Part shown: piece after piece, positions 35,831 to 43,915 of the stretch
How positions within the stretch are numbered: position 1 is the stretch's first letter
Layout of the letters: each line of letters begins with the position of its first letter
Source of the DNA: JANWVO01 sp037446555
GTDB lineage: Bacteria; Acidobacteriota; Terriglobia; Bryobacterales; Bryobacteraceae
Direction: 5' to 3'
Assembly: GCA_037446555.1 (NCBI GenBank)
Contig: JBBIIK010000012.1
Coordinates: 14,626-78,625 of the forward strand
DNA length: 64,000 nt
Program-made: the position numbers and the translations under genes
Notes under the pieces: generated by a model
Told to the model about the DNA's origin: nothing
The model's database searches: none
What the model saw: the letters and a program-made list of their open reading frames with translations, nothing else

Positions 35831-37579
35831 TCAGGCGCCCCCTGTCAGAAACCAGTACTCCCAGTCACAGGTGCGCAGGCCGGTCTGCTCGCTCACCGGA
35901 CGCAGCACTGCGGCGCTCTGCTGGACCGGGTAGCCTCCGGGCAGATACTGCACCTCGAAACGCGCCACAGGCACGGCGAACGGATGGACGCCGGATCGCG
36001 CGGGCGTCAAGCGCACCGTTCCAGCGGCCGCGGCTGGCACGAGCAGCCTGTTCAGAGTGTGCGGTTCATCGAAGAAGAACGGATCGGTGGCCTCGGCCAC
36101 TCCCAGCAGCCACGGCCCGTGGAACAGCGCCACCCGGCCGGCGCCGCCGCGCTCGGCGCGCGTGCGCATCGCATACCGCAGTTGCAGCCGGTCGCCTTCT
36201 TGCCATGGGCGCACCACTCGATACCAGCCGTCGCGCAACTGAATCTCCGCCGCGCCGCCGGGCGATTCGATCTCCACCTGGGCCGCCCACTCCGGCAGCC
36301 GGATGAAGAGCGGCGATGAGGCGCCGCCGGCGCGGGTGACTTCCAGAGTGACCGAGGCGTCCTGCTCAAGGGCCGATGCAGCGGTCACATGGAGCGCCTT
36401 CCCCCGCCCCTCGCCCTCGAGCGGCAAATCGTAGCAGAGCCCCTCGCCGCCGTCGCGCCATACGTGGCGGAAGATCTCAGGGAATGCCCGCAGCCCGTGC
36501 AGCGTGCAGCACCACCACGCTCGCGCCGAGCCGCCGCCCCGCGCTTCCGTGGCGCCGACGCGGACGCCGGTGGGGGCGAGCGCGCGGTGGCCGAAATCGC
36601 CTGTGCCGAACTGGTTTATCGCGAACTCGTTGAACAGCGTGCGCCCGGCTGCTTCCAGGTATTGCAGGTTGCCAGTGAGCCGCCACAGCTGGAGGCTCAA
36701 CCGGAGCCAGTCCGCCTCGGCGCATCCTTCAGTACGCACCGCCTTCGGCGCCCAGGCTTCAGGAACTGTGCCCGCTACAAAGAGGTTGCCGCTCGTGGCG
36801 ACCGCCTGCCACTCGCTCTCCGCTTGCGCCAGCAAGGCCGGCTCGCGCGTGGCCTCGTAAAGATCCGCCACGCCGCGCAGCGATGTCAGGAAGCCGTGGG
36901 CATGTTCCCCGGGCTTGCGCTCGAGCCGGGCGGAGATCTCGCGCGCCAGCGCGAGATACCGGCTTTGGCGGGTCAGGCCATGGAGCGCCGTCAATCCTCC
37001 GATCATTTGCGTCCAGCAGATGTAGCCCATGGCGAAGGCGCCTTCGGCGAACTGCTCCCGCACGCGCGGAGAGTTCATCTCCGGCGCGATCTTCACGAGG
37101 AAATCGCCGAGCCGGCGCGCCGCTTCCAGCGACCGCGCATCGCCGGAAGTGCGGTGATGTTCGATGAGACCCATGAGCAGCCGGCCGTTGCCCCACAGCA
37201 TCGCCATGTCTTCCCGCCGCAGGCCCTGCGGGGCGAACGGGTCCCCAAAGTGGCCATCCTCGCACTGCGCCGCCAGCAGTTCCGGCAGCCATTCGGAGAG
37301 CTGCGAATGGTGCTCACTGCGGCCGGCGGAGGTTGTGGCGAGGGCTTCCAGCCAACGGCCGCTCACGTCGCCGCTGAACTCGGTGAAGCGCCTCACATGG
37401 CGGGGCACGGCGTCTGCCAGCACGAACTCTTTTGTGTAAGCCGGCGGTCCGTCCCCGAGCACGCGGCGCAGGGCGAGATCATAGCGCAAAGAGAACTGCC
37501 CTTTCGTCTGCGGCGGCGCCGCAGATCCCTTCCAGGCCGCTGTGGCGGCTGAACCAAGCCAGGCCCTTCTTGTGATCAC
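35831..37579 (-). CDS. Exported GH127-like glycoside hydrolase (DUF1680)
   Basis: A 582-residue protein with a Tat-like leader (MITRRAWLGSAATAAW). The central (alpha/alpha)6 barrel shows EGCAEADWLRLSLQLWRLTG, RTLFNEFAINQFGTGDF and RAWWCCTLHGLRAFPEIF; the Cys pair corresponds to the CC-containing motif of GH127 beta-L-arabinofuranosidases, where zinc-bound cysteines act in catalysis. The C-terminal half is beta-rich. Substrate is inferred from the family only, since many DUF1680 proteins are uncharacterised. The gene lies between the two copies of a direct repeat and looks inserted. The leader begins at the ATG at 37579. Confidence 0.75.
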   Translation of the reverse strand: MITRRAWLGSAATAAWKGSAAPPQTKGQFSLRYDLALRRVLGDGPPAYTKEFVLADAVPRHVRRFTEFSGDVSGRWLEALATTSAGRSEHHSQLSEWLPELLAAQCEDGHFGDPFAPQGLRREDMAMLWGNGRLLMGLIEHHRTSGDARSLEAARRLGDFLVKIAPEMNSPRVREQFAEGAFAMGYICWTQMIGGLTALHGLTRQSRYLALAREISARLERKPGEHAHGFLTSLRGVADLYEATREPALLAQAESEWQAVATSGNLFVAGTVPEAWAPKAVRTEGCAEADWLRLSLQLWRLTGNLQYLEAAGRTLFNEFAINQFGTGDFGHRALAPTGVRVGATEARGGGSARAWWCCTLHGLRAFPEIFRHVWRDGGEGLCYDLPLEGEGRGKALHVTAASALEQDASVTLEVTRAGGASSPLFIRLPEWAAQVEIESPGGAAEIQLRDGWYRVVRPWQEGDRLQLRYAMRTRAERGGAGRVALFHGPWLLGVAEATDPFFFDEPHTLNRLLVPAAAAGTVRLTPARSGVHPFAVPVARFEVQYLPGGYPVQQSAAVLRPVSEQTGLRTCDWEYWFLTGGA

Positions 37580-37689
37580 ATCCCGATGTTACACGCGCCC
37601 ACCACGGGAAGATGAGCGGAGGCCGCGCCCCGTGCAGCGCGAGCGGCCTTCCCTTGCGGGCCGCAGCGTGGCCGGGACATTCCGGCTGG

Positions 37690-37890
37690 CTTTCGGGCGG
37701 TCCCCCGGGCAACGAAGAGGCCTGCCTTCCGAATCCGCCTGGGCGTCCGCGCCACTGCGAATGCGGAAGCCAGTACAAGCGGGTCCAACGCGTTGCGAAA
37801 AGGGCGCCGGTACTTGCGAGCGCACCCCGTGCGCGGGACAGCAATAGGAACACCGGCGTTTGGTGGAACGGTTCCGGTCACCTGCAGGTT
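37690..37890 (-). pseudogene. 5' remnant of a second tgpA-like gene
   Basis: Downstream of the intact lipoprotein gene, a minus-strand frame reads FLLLSRARGALASTGALF, matching VLLMLASAWGALAGAGTLF near the start of the TgpA-like protein. The reading frame is broken relative to a start codon, and similarity fades at about 37690, some 110 bases before the GH127-like start. Nothing of the transglutaminase core remains. It shows that the lipoprotein and tgpA-like genes were once adjacent here, as they still are (in part) at 35.7 kb. Confidence 0.65.
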
Positions 37891-38030
37891 TCGCTAGCGG
37901 CGCGGTGCCAACCACTCCGCCTCCAGCCTGGCGGAGAACTCGGCCAGCCCCTGCGTGGATTCGACTCCAGACGAGCAGACGAGGAGCAGGTCCCGCCATT
38001 GCGAGGCAACGGCGCCAGGTTCACTGCGCC
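37690..38030. repeat. Copy B of the diverged direct repeat flanking the GH127-like gene
   Basis: Same content and orientation as 35480-35800: here the lipoprotein 3' end is intact and the tgpA-like 5' end is broken, the mirror of copy A. Shared blocks include TGGTGGAACGGTTCCGG and TTTCGCTAGCGGC. Confidence 0.65.
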
Positions 38031-38310
38031 ACTGCTGCCGCGCCTCGAAGGCGACCGACTCGCCAGGCATGCGCCAAACGTCCACCAACACGACGGAGGC
38101 ATAGCTGCGGTAGCTGGCGCGGAGCCATTCGGCGGGCCGCCAGGCGCGGATGGCCTGGGGAGCGGACTCGAGCGGAGGACGTTCCAATCCTTCGCGCTTC
38201 CAGACGACGGCGAGGGTCTCGGGCGGATCGGGGATGCGCGTCCGGGGAGGGCGCGCGCACGCGGCCAGCGCCGCGAGCGCCGCGGCCGTCAGCAACAGGC
38301 GCGGCAACAT
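37894..38310 (-). CDS. Small lipoprotein, unknown function
   Basis: A 138-residue protein with a lipoprotein signal (MLPRLLLTAAALAALAAC), so the mature protein would be anchored by Cys18. The rest has no recognisable domain; it contains RASYRSYASVVLVDVWRMPG and RQQWRSEPGAVASQWRDLLL, suggesting alternating strands and helices, and ends EAEWLAPRR. A decayed partial copy lies upstream of the intact tgpA-like gene, so the ancestral order was lipoprotein then tgpA. It is divergent from the DUF1080 gene with 59 bases between. Confidence 0.65.
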   Translation of the reverse strand: MLPRLLLTAAALAALAACARPPRTRIPDPPETLAVVWKREGLERPPLESAPQAIRAWRPAEWLRASYRSYASVVLVDVWRMPGESVAFEARQQWRSEPGAVASQWRDLLLVCSSGVESTQGLAEFSARLEAEWLAPRR

Positions 38311-38369
38311 AGTTAGCACGATATCACTGCGCGCTGTTTCGTGACCAGAGGAATACAATGTAGGACGCC

Positions 38370-39470
38370 ATGATCGGAAGACGCGAATTTCTCTCTTTGC
38401 CACTGCTGGTGGCGTGGCAGCCGGGAGAAGAGGCTTTCACGCCCCTGACCGGCTGGGTGGTAGTGGACGGGCCGGAGTCCGCTTTCGAGGTGCGGGGCAA
38501 CGAGGTGGCGGTGCAGTCCCACGCCTCCTGGCCCTGCTGGCTGAGAACGGAGAAAAGCTACGAGAATTTTGAATTGCGCGGGGAATTTCTGGTGGACGGC
38601 TGGAACGATTCCGGCATTTACTTGCACGCACCGCTGCACGGTTTTCCAACCGACGCCGGAATCCAGGTCAAAATGTTTCACCAACAGGAACAGCAACCGA
38701 CCGCATATTCCTGCGGCGCCATTTTCCCCGTGATTGCGCCGAAAAAGGTGACGGTCAGGAAGGGCTGGAACGAATTCCGCATCCTCGCGGACGACCCGGC
38801 GCTGAGAGTGTGGATCAACGGCGAGCTGGTGCAGGACCTGAACCAGAGGACGCATCCGGAGCTGCGGGACCGGCTGCGTTCCGGGCCGCTCGGCATCGCC
38901 GCAGCCTCCGCGCCCATGCGGTTCCGCGCTCTGCGCATCCGGGAGCTGCCGGGGCGGGAAAGCTGGAAGGTGCTCTACGGCAAGCCGGAAGATCTGGAGG
39001 CGAACTGGCGCGCGACCGTGGGCAAGCCGGTGGCGACGGCCATCGGCGGAGTGCTGCGGCTGGACGGCGACGGGTTGCTGGGGACAAAGGAGCGGTTCCG
39101 GGATTTCCTGTTGCAGTGCTACGTGAGGGGGTGCCCGCAGCACAACAGCGGCGTGATTTTTCGGAGCGCGGGGAAGGGAACGAATCCGCAATTCGCCTAT
39201 GAAATCCAGCTTCACCCTGTGCCGGAGGCGCATTTCCCGACCGGCTCACTTTATCATTTCAAGCGGGCGAAATATCCGCGGATTGAAGATGAGAAGTGGT
39301 TTCTTTTCGAGCTGCGGGTGTGGGGGCGCGACTGCAAGGTGAGGATCAACGGCGAGACGGTGATGGAATACTCGTTCCTTCAGCGGACCGAGGCAGGCCT
39401 GATCGAGCTGCAGGCGCACCGGGCGGGCTACTGGGTGGAGTTCAAGCAGATCCGCGTGCAGGAGCTGTAA
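38370..39470 (+). CDS. Exported protein with two DUF1080 (3-keto-disaccharide hydrolase-like) domains
   Basis: A 366-residue protein with a short Tat-like leader (MIGRREFLSLPLLVAW). Two concanavalin-like domains follow: domain 1 (about 20-195) with YENFELRGEFLVDGWNDSGI and WNEFRILADDPALRVWINGE, domain 2 (about 200-366) with DFLLQCYVRGCPQHNSGVIF and FELRVWGRDCKVRINGE, each ending with a VEFKQIRVQEL-like strand. DUF1080 proteins are widespread in Acidobacteria and Planctomycetes; some hydrolyse 3-keto-glycosides. AGGA precedes the ATG at 38370 and TACAAT at 38353 could be a -10. Likely a carbohydrate-active secreted enzyme. Confidence 0.85.
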   Translation: MIGRREFLSLPLLVAWQPGEEAFTPLTGWVVVDGPESAFEVRGNEVAVQSHASWPCWLRTEKSYENFELRGEFLVDGWNDSGIYLHAPLHGFPTDAGIQVKMFHQQEQQPTAYSCGAIFPVIAPKKVTVRKGWNEFRILADDPALRVWINGELVQDLNQRTHPELRDRLRSGPLGIAAASAPMRFRALRIRELPGRESWKVLYGKPEDLEANWRATVGKPVATAIGGVLRLDGDGLLGTKERFRDFLLQCYVRGCPQHNSGVIFRSAGKGTNPQFAYEIQLHPVPEAHFPTGSLYHFKRAKYPRIEDEKWFLFELRVWGRDCKVRINGETVMEYSFLQRTEAGLIELQAHRAGYWVEFKQIRVQEL

Positions 39471-39491
39471 GAGGGGCTGAAGACAGGAATG

Positions 39492-39519
39492 CCCGGCCGC
39501 CGGGCGGGCGGCGGCCGGG
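39492..39519. terminator. GC-rich hairpin between convergent genes
   Basis: CCCGGCCGCCG (39492-39502) and CGGCGGCCGGG (39509-39519) make a perfect 11-bp stem with a six-base loop, in the 67-base gap between the DUF1080 gene and the coiled-coil gene on the other strand. There is no T run on either side, so intrinsic termination is not certain. Confidence 0.45.
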
Positions 39520-39537
39520 GCGAAACCCGCGGGGCGG

Positions 39538-40443
39538 CTACCGCGCCGCTTGGACCTTCGGTGTCGACAAGTAGCCGGCGATCAAGTCCTTGCCGACTTC
39601 GTTGACGACGATCTCGTAGGGCTGGCGGGCCCTGGAGGTGTAGAACTGGACCGGCTCGTTGATCGTCTTGTCCTTCTTCTCGACCTTCTTGTCGTCGGCG
39701 ACGATGTCGATGGTGTAGCGGTTGCGTTTCTGGTCAGTCCGCTTCAACTGGATGAAAACGTCCCCGATCTTCTGCGGCTGCTTGGTCTTGCGGAGGTTGA
39801 ACTCGAAATAGTTGCGCTCGCCGAGGGCCTTCAGGGCGGCGAGTTCCTTCGAGTTGGTGGCGATCAGTCCGCTCTGGACGCCGAGATCGCCGGCGACGCT
39901 CCTCAATTGGGCGATGGTCTTTTCGAGTTCCGATTTCGTGCTGCTGAGTTCGGTCTTTACGGTGCCAACTTCCGTGGACACTTCTCCGATCCTGGTGCTC
40001 GCCGTCTGCTCCACCTGCGAAATCTGGCCCCGTAACTGCGCCTCGGAGGCTTTCTGTTGCTGCGCGAGCCTTGCCGCGAGCTCCTCGGCGTGCTTCTGCG
40101 CTTCGAGCTTCGCCTGCCCGGTGGCGGTGGCCACCTGCCGGCGGGCGGCTTCGAGCTCATCCTTCAACGCCTCGAGATTGCGCTGCGCCGCCGCCGAAGT
40201 GACCGTGGACGCCTCGCGCGCCTTGCTGACTTCGGCCATCAGCGTCTCGCGGTTCTGGGCCATCTCCTTCTTCAGGGAGTCGACCTGCAGGAACAAGTAG
40301 ACATTGGCCGCCACGAGCGCGATGATCGCGCCGAAGAGGATCGCCGTCTTCACTCCTCCTCCCCCGCCTTGCGAGGGGAGGACATAAGTGGGCTGCTGCG
40401 GAGGCTGCCCGTAGGGTGGTGGCACATTGTTGGGATCGCTCAC
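39538..40443 (-). CDS. Membrane-anchored coiled-coil protein, unknown function
   Basis: A 301-residue protein: proline/glutamine-rich N-terminus (PPPYGQPPQQPTYVLPSQ), one transmembrane helix (about 33-53, AILFGAIIALVAANVYLFL), a long coiled coil (about 54-195, Ala/Glu/Gln/Lys-rich with SSTKSELEKTIAQLRSVAG), and a compact C-terminal domain with FNLRKTKQPQKIGDVFIQLK and RQPYEIVVNEVGKDLI. Orientation suggests a cytoplasmic N-terminus and an extracytoplasmic coil and C-domain. No family name comes to mind. GGAGAAGGAG precedes the ATG, a strong ribosome-binding site. Confidence 0.75.
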   Translation of the reverse strand: MSDPNNVPPPYGQPPQQPTYVLPSQGGGGGVKTAILFGAIIALVAANVYLFLQVDSLKKEMAQNRETLMAEVSKAREASTVTSAAAQRNLEALKDELEAARRQVATATGQAKLEAQKHAEELAARLAQQQKASEAQLRGQISQVEQTASTRIGEVSTEVGTVKTELSSTKSELEKTIAQLRSVAGDLGVQSGLIATNSKELAALKALGERNYFEFNLRKTKQPQKIGDVFIQLKRTDQKRNRYTIDIVADDKKVEKKDKTINEPVQFYTSRARQPYEIVVNEVGKDLIAGYLSTPKVQAAR

Positions 40444-40520
40444 GCGTGGTACTCCTTCTCCAGGCCTCTGACGTTCGCCTGTATTAAAAGGTTATCATCC
40501 TGGCGGAACAGCGGGACGCC

Positions 40521-41141
40521 CTACTTTCCAGAGCGAGGCAGGCCAGTAGACTGCCGCGCGGGACGTGCGAAGTCGAGGTATTCCTGTCTGGGGACGCCGG
40601 GCTCGAAGCAGCGGCGGCAGCGCGCCTCGTAGACGCCCATGGCGCCGACGACGATAAGGTCCTCGCTCTCCACGAGGCGCTGCGTGTGTTTGGCCGGATT
40701 GCCGCAACGCATACAGATGGCGAGGGTCTTGGTGATGGACTCGGCGAGGCAGAGCAGGTCAGGGACGGGGGGGAAGGGGCGCCCCATGTAGTCGGTGTCG
40801 AGTCCGGCGATGATGACCTGCTTGCCGGAGTCGGCCATCTGCTGGGCCACGGCCACGAGGTCCTGACCGAGGAAGTTGGCCTCGTCGATGCCGACCACCT
40901 CGGTTCGCCAGTCGAGGCGTTCGAGGATTTCCCTGGGGCCCGAAACGACCTCGGATTTCATGCGGGAGTCGCCGTGGCTGACGATCTCGTCGCGCGAGTA
41001 ACGGTTGTCGAGCGCTGGCTTGAAGACCTGTACCCGCTTGCGCGCGATGAGCGCGCGCCGGAGCCGCCGGATGAGCTCCTCGCTCTTGCCCGAAAACATG
41101 GGCCCGCAGATCACCTCGATCCAGCCGAGGTGTCCCATCAT
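40521..41141 (-). CDS. tdk: Thymidine kinase (type II)
   Basis: A ~206-residue nucleoside salvage enzyme phosphorylating thymidine with ATP. P-loop GPMFSGKSEELIRRLRRA at the N-terminus, the DEANF Walker-B region (VVGIDEANFLGQDLV), the lasso-loop segment after FPPVPDLLCLAES, and the four zinc-binding cysteines in CMRCGNPAKHTQR and CRRCFEPG are all present. ATG at 41141 is chosen because GAGGTG lies nine bases upstream; GTG/ATG codons at 41153/41150 give a few extra residues. It is divergent from the methyltransferase gene. Confidence 0.95.
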   Translation of the reverse strand: MMGHLGWIEVICGPMFSGKSEELIRRLRRALIARKRVQVFKPALDNRYSRDEIVSHGDSRMKSEVVSGPREILERLDWRTEVVGIDEANFLGQDLVAVAQQMADSGKQVIIAGLDTDYMGRPFPPVPDLLCLAESITKTLAICMRCGNPAKHTQRLVESEDLIVVGAMGVYEARCRRCFEPGVPRQEYLDFARPARQSTGLPRSGK

Positions 41142-41208
41142 GACTTCCATCACCTCACAGGATACGACGGCGGGTGGCCGCGGCAGCCTGCATGCTAGCC
41201 TGAGAGCT

Positions 41209-42117
41209 GTGAAGAAATGGGTTGTTCTGGCGGCGCTGCTGGCAGGCGCGGCCGCCGCCGCATGGCAGCATCTGCCACTGCGCTACGCTGTGATCGCCGC
41301 CGTGCGGGGAGGCAATGGGTGCCCGCCCCGGCTTGCGTGGGACATTCCGCAACACAAGGCGCGGCTGACTCGGGCGAAAGACGAGATCCTGGAGAGAAGC
41401 CGGCTCCTGCAGAAGGAATACGAGGGGCTGGAGCTGTATGAGACGCCCTACGGGCGCTTCTGGGCGCCTCCGGGGAGCCGCTACACGCTGCCGTTCAACC
41501 TGGCCGAGCAGGCGGTGCACCTGTACGGGAGCGGCGCCCACTTCGTGCAAAAAGGCGATGTGGTGCTGGATTGCGGCGCGAACGTGGGCGTGTTCACGCG
41601 CTTCGCCCTGAACGCCGGAGCGGCGAAGGTGGTGGCGGTGGAGCCGGCGCCGGACAACGTAGAGTGCCTGAGGCGGAACTTCCGGGACGAGATCGCGGCG
41701 GGGCGGGTGGTAGTGGTGCCGAAAGGCGTGTGGAACCGGCCGGACGAGCTTGAGCTGAAGATAGAGGAGGGCAACGAGGCGGCGGCGACGTTTGTGATGA
41801 ACCTGAACAAGGTGGATCGCACGGTACGGGTGCCGCTGGTTCCGATCGACGTTCTGGCCGGGGAGCTTGGGCTTGAGCGGGTCGACTTTATCAAGATGGA
41901 CATTGAGGGGGCGGAGGTTCGGGCGCTGGAGGGCGCGCGGCGGACGCTGGAGCGCTTCCACCCGCGGCTTTCGATCGCCGTCTACCATCAGTGGGACCAC
42001 CCGGTGGAGGTGCCGCGGGCGGCGAGGGCCGCCTGGCCGCAGTACCAGGTGGAATGCGGCCCGTGCGACGCGCCGGAGCGGCGCATGGTCCGTCCGGATG
42101 TGTTGTATCTCCACTAA
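41209..42117 (+). CDS. FkbM-family SAM-dependent methyltransferase with N-terminal membrane anchor
   Basis: A ~302-residue protein starting with a hydrophobic segment (KKWVVLAALLAGAAAAAW), then the FkbM methyltransferase domain: SAM motif VVLDCGANVGVFTRFALNAG, acidic motif VVAVEPAPDNVECLRRNF and VDFIKMDIEGAEVRALEGA. FkbM enzymes O-methylate sugars or other hydroxyls. The N-terminal segment would anchor it at the cytoplasmic membrane or be a signal peptide, which is odd for a SAM enzyme. GTG at 41209 is chosen; the frame is open further up but overlaps tdk on the other strand. Confidence 0.85.
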   Translation: MKKWVVLAALLAGAAAAAWQHLPLRYAVIAAVRGGNGCPPRLAWDIPQHKARLTRAKDEILERSRLLQKEYEGLELYETPYGRFWAPPGSRYTLPFNLAEQAVHLYGSGAHFVQKGDVVLDCGANVGVFTRFALNAGAAKVVAVEPAPDNVECLRRNFRDEIAAGRVVVVPKGVWNRPDELELKIEEGNEAAATFVMNLNKVDRTVRVPLVPIDVLAGELGLERVDFIKMDIEGAEVRALEGARRTLERFHPRLSIAVYHQWDHPVEVPRAARAAWPQYQVECGPCDAPERRMVRPDVLYLH

Positions 42118-42195
42118 CGGCGGCACGCGTGCGCGCTGGAAGGAGAAGGCGGGAATGTGATCTCGCCTGCTACCCCAGTGCCTGGAGAAAGGAAG

Positions 42196-42229
42196 GCCGG
42201 TGAGGACTCGGAGGAAGATCCTCACCGGC
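42196..42229. repeat. 11-bp inverted repeat downstream of the FkbM gene
   Basis: GCCGGTGAGGA (42196-42206) and TCCTCACCGGC (42219-42229) are perfect complements with a 12-base spacer. No T run follows on either strand. It lies in a 262-base gap between convergent genes and could end transcription by a factor-dependent route or be a protein-binding palindrome. Nothing else recognisable was seen in the gap. Confidence 0.5.
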
Positions 42230-42379
42230 GGACAGCCAGCCAGAATCGGAGGAAAATGCTGGCGTTGAGATCAGCGTACGCTGTTAGCCGCCACTATATC
42301 ACAGTCCGGCGAGCCGTCAAGCCCCAAGAGAGAGCCTTGGGGGCCAAGCAGATGCGGCCGGCGGCAACAGGGGGTGCCG

Positions 42380-43072
42380 TCAGAGGTAAAACAGGCTGAG
42401 GCGGGGCAGTCCGGCGAGTTCGTAGACCTTGCGGTCGAGAAAGGATTTTTCAAGCCGGGCCAGTTGTTCTGCGCTCATGCGACCGCGGTAGGGGCCGAGG
42501 TCGCGGTCGAGCTCGCGGCGCATGGCGAGGAGTTGGTCTTCGCTCAGGCGGGTGCGGGCGATGGAGGCCATACGGTCCTCCAGGGCAGTGAGGCGCAGCT
42601 CGAGTTCGCGCAGATCGGCCACGAAGCGGTCGAATTCGGCGAGGATGGAGCGCAGCGAGGCGGCGACGTCCTCGAAGCCTGATGAGGATTCCAGCGCGGC
42701 GGCGCCCTTTTCCAGGTGGCGCCGCACGGCTTCCGGGGCGATGACGGCGTCGCCACAGCTGGCGCCGGATTCCGGGCGGTTCCTGGCCATGGCTTCGGCT
42801 TCCTGCATCACGGCCTGGGCGCAGTAGGCGAGGCTGTTGATCCGCTGCGTGCGCTGCCGCCGCGAGCGCCATTTTTCGAAAGCGGCGTCGATGCCGCGGA
42901 GCACTGCTTCGAGGGGCACGCCGGCATTCTTCCACGATTCGGCCAGGGCCCAATCGAGAGGGGACATGAGGAACAGGCCGGTGCCGCGGGCGCGCTGGAA
43001 ATGCTCCTCAATTTCGGTGAAATAGCTGAAGTAATTCAGCTTCCATTCGGAATCTCCCGGCTCTGGAGTCAT
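42380..43072 (-). CDS. Conserved-looking cytoplasmic protein coupled to coaX, unknown function
   Basis: A 230-residue soluble, mostly helical protein with no signal sequence. It opens WKLNYFSYFTEIEEHFQRAR and contains the compact segment LFLMSPLDWALAESWKNAGV followed by PLEAVLRGIDAAFEKW, a helix-rich middle, and a coiled region with RELELRLTALEDRMASIART. No catalytic motif is evident. Its ATG overlaps the coaX stop (ATGA), so it is translated with coaX. The N-terminal part looks like a small DNA- or protein-binding fold, but I cannot assign a family. Confidence 0.7.
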   Translation of the reverse strand: MTPEPGDSEWKLNYFSYFTEIEEHFQRARGTGLFLMSPLDWALAESWKNAGVPLEAVLRGIDAAFEKWRSRRQRTQRINSLAYCAQAVMQEAEAMARNRPESGASCGDAVIAPEAVRRHLEKGAAALESSSGFEDVAASLRSILAEFDRFVADLRELELRLTALEDRMASIARTRLSEDQLLAMRRELDRDLGPYRGRMSAEQLARLEKSFLDRKVYELAGLPRLSLFYL

Positions 43073-43839
43073 TGGCGGCGGTTCTTTCCCCAGATGCGGT
43101 ACAGGCCTTCCAGCGTGAGGTCCTCGTCGGCGGTCTTGACCCATTTCGAAGCAGCGGTAATCAGCCCCGCCTGGCCGCCCGTGGCCACGATGCGCGTGCC
43201 GGGCCCGAGCTCGGCGGCCATCTTCTCAACGATGCCGTCGATCATGGCGATGAGGCCGTAGTAGAGGCCGGACTGCATACTGGCCACCGTGTTGGTACCG
43301 ATGAGGCGTCCAGGGTCGCGGAAATCCACCATGGGAAGCCGCGCAGTTTTCTGGAAAAGACCGGAGATGGAGATGCCGATTCCGGGGCAAATCACGCCGC
43401 CCAGATATTCGGCGCGGGCGCTGACGGCGTCAAAAGTGATGGCCGTGCCGAGGTCGACGACAATGCACGGCCCGCCGTATTTTTCGAGGGCGGCGACGGC
43501 ATTCACGATGCGGTCCGCGCCGACTTCGCGGGGGTTGTCGTAGAGGATGCTGAGGCCGGTTTCGGTGGCGCCGGTGATCCAGAAGGGATCAACGCCGAAG
43601 TAACGGCGCGCCATGGCGGTGAGGGTGGATTCGAGCGGAGGAACGACGGTGGCGGCGGCGACGCCATCGACCTCCTGAAAGGAGAGGTTTTCGAGCTCGA
43701 ACAGCGTGCGGAACCCGATGCCCCACTCGTCGGGCGTGCGCTCGTGTACTGTGCGCAGGCGCCACCGGGTGACGATGCGGCCGCCGTCGAACAGACCGGC
43801 GGTGACGTTGGTGTTGCCTGCGTCGATGGCCAGCAGCAT
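43069..43839 (-). CDS. coaX: Type III pantothenate kinase
   Basis: A 256-residue enzyme doing the first step of CoA synthesis. ASKHA-fold motifs: LLAIDAGNTNVTAGLFDG at the N-terminus, NPREVGADRIVNAVAALEKY and IVVDLGTAITFDAVSA with the essential acidic residues, then GGVICPGIGISISGLF and ATGGQAGLI near the end. Type III kinases are insensitive to CoA feedback. The start is the ATG at 43839, exactly at the conserved MLLAIDAGN; upstream in-frame codons are shadow. The next gene overlaps its stop by four bases. Confidence 0.96.
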   Translation of the reverse strand: MLLAIDAGNTNVTAGLFDGGRIVTRWRLRTVHERTPDEWGIGFRTLFELENLSFQEVDGVAAATVVPPLESTLTAMARRYFGVDPFWITGATETGLSILYDNPREVGADRIVNAVAALEKYGGPCIVVDLGTAITFDAVSARAEYLGGVICPGIGISISGLFQKTARLPMVDFRDPGRLIGTNTVASMQSGLYYGLIAMIDGIVEKMAAELGPGTRIVATGGQAGLITAASKWVKTADEDLTLEGLYRIWGKNRRQ

Positions 43840-43915
43840 GGTTTCAGAACCTAGGCTAACACTGCTTGTGCGGGAGGGCTCGAAGCGAGGGCGGCGCGGG
43901 TGATAGGATCGAGGC

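Noticed and set aside
41155..41208. Longer start for the FkbM methyltransferase overlapping tdk
   Set aside because: The extra residues are not family-like and overlap the divergent tdk start; GTG at 41209 gives a sensible N-terminus.
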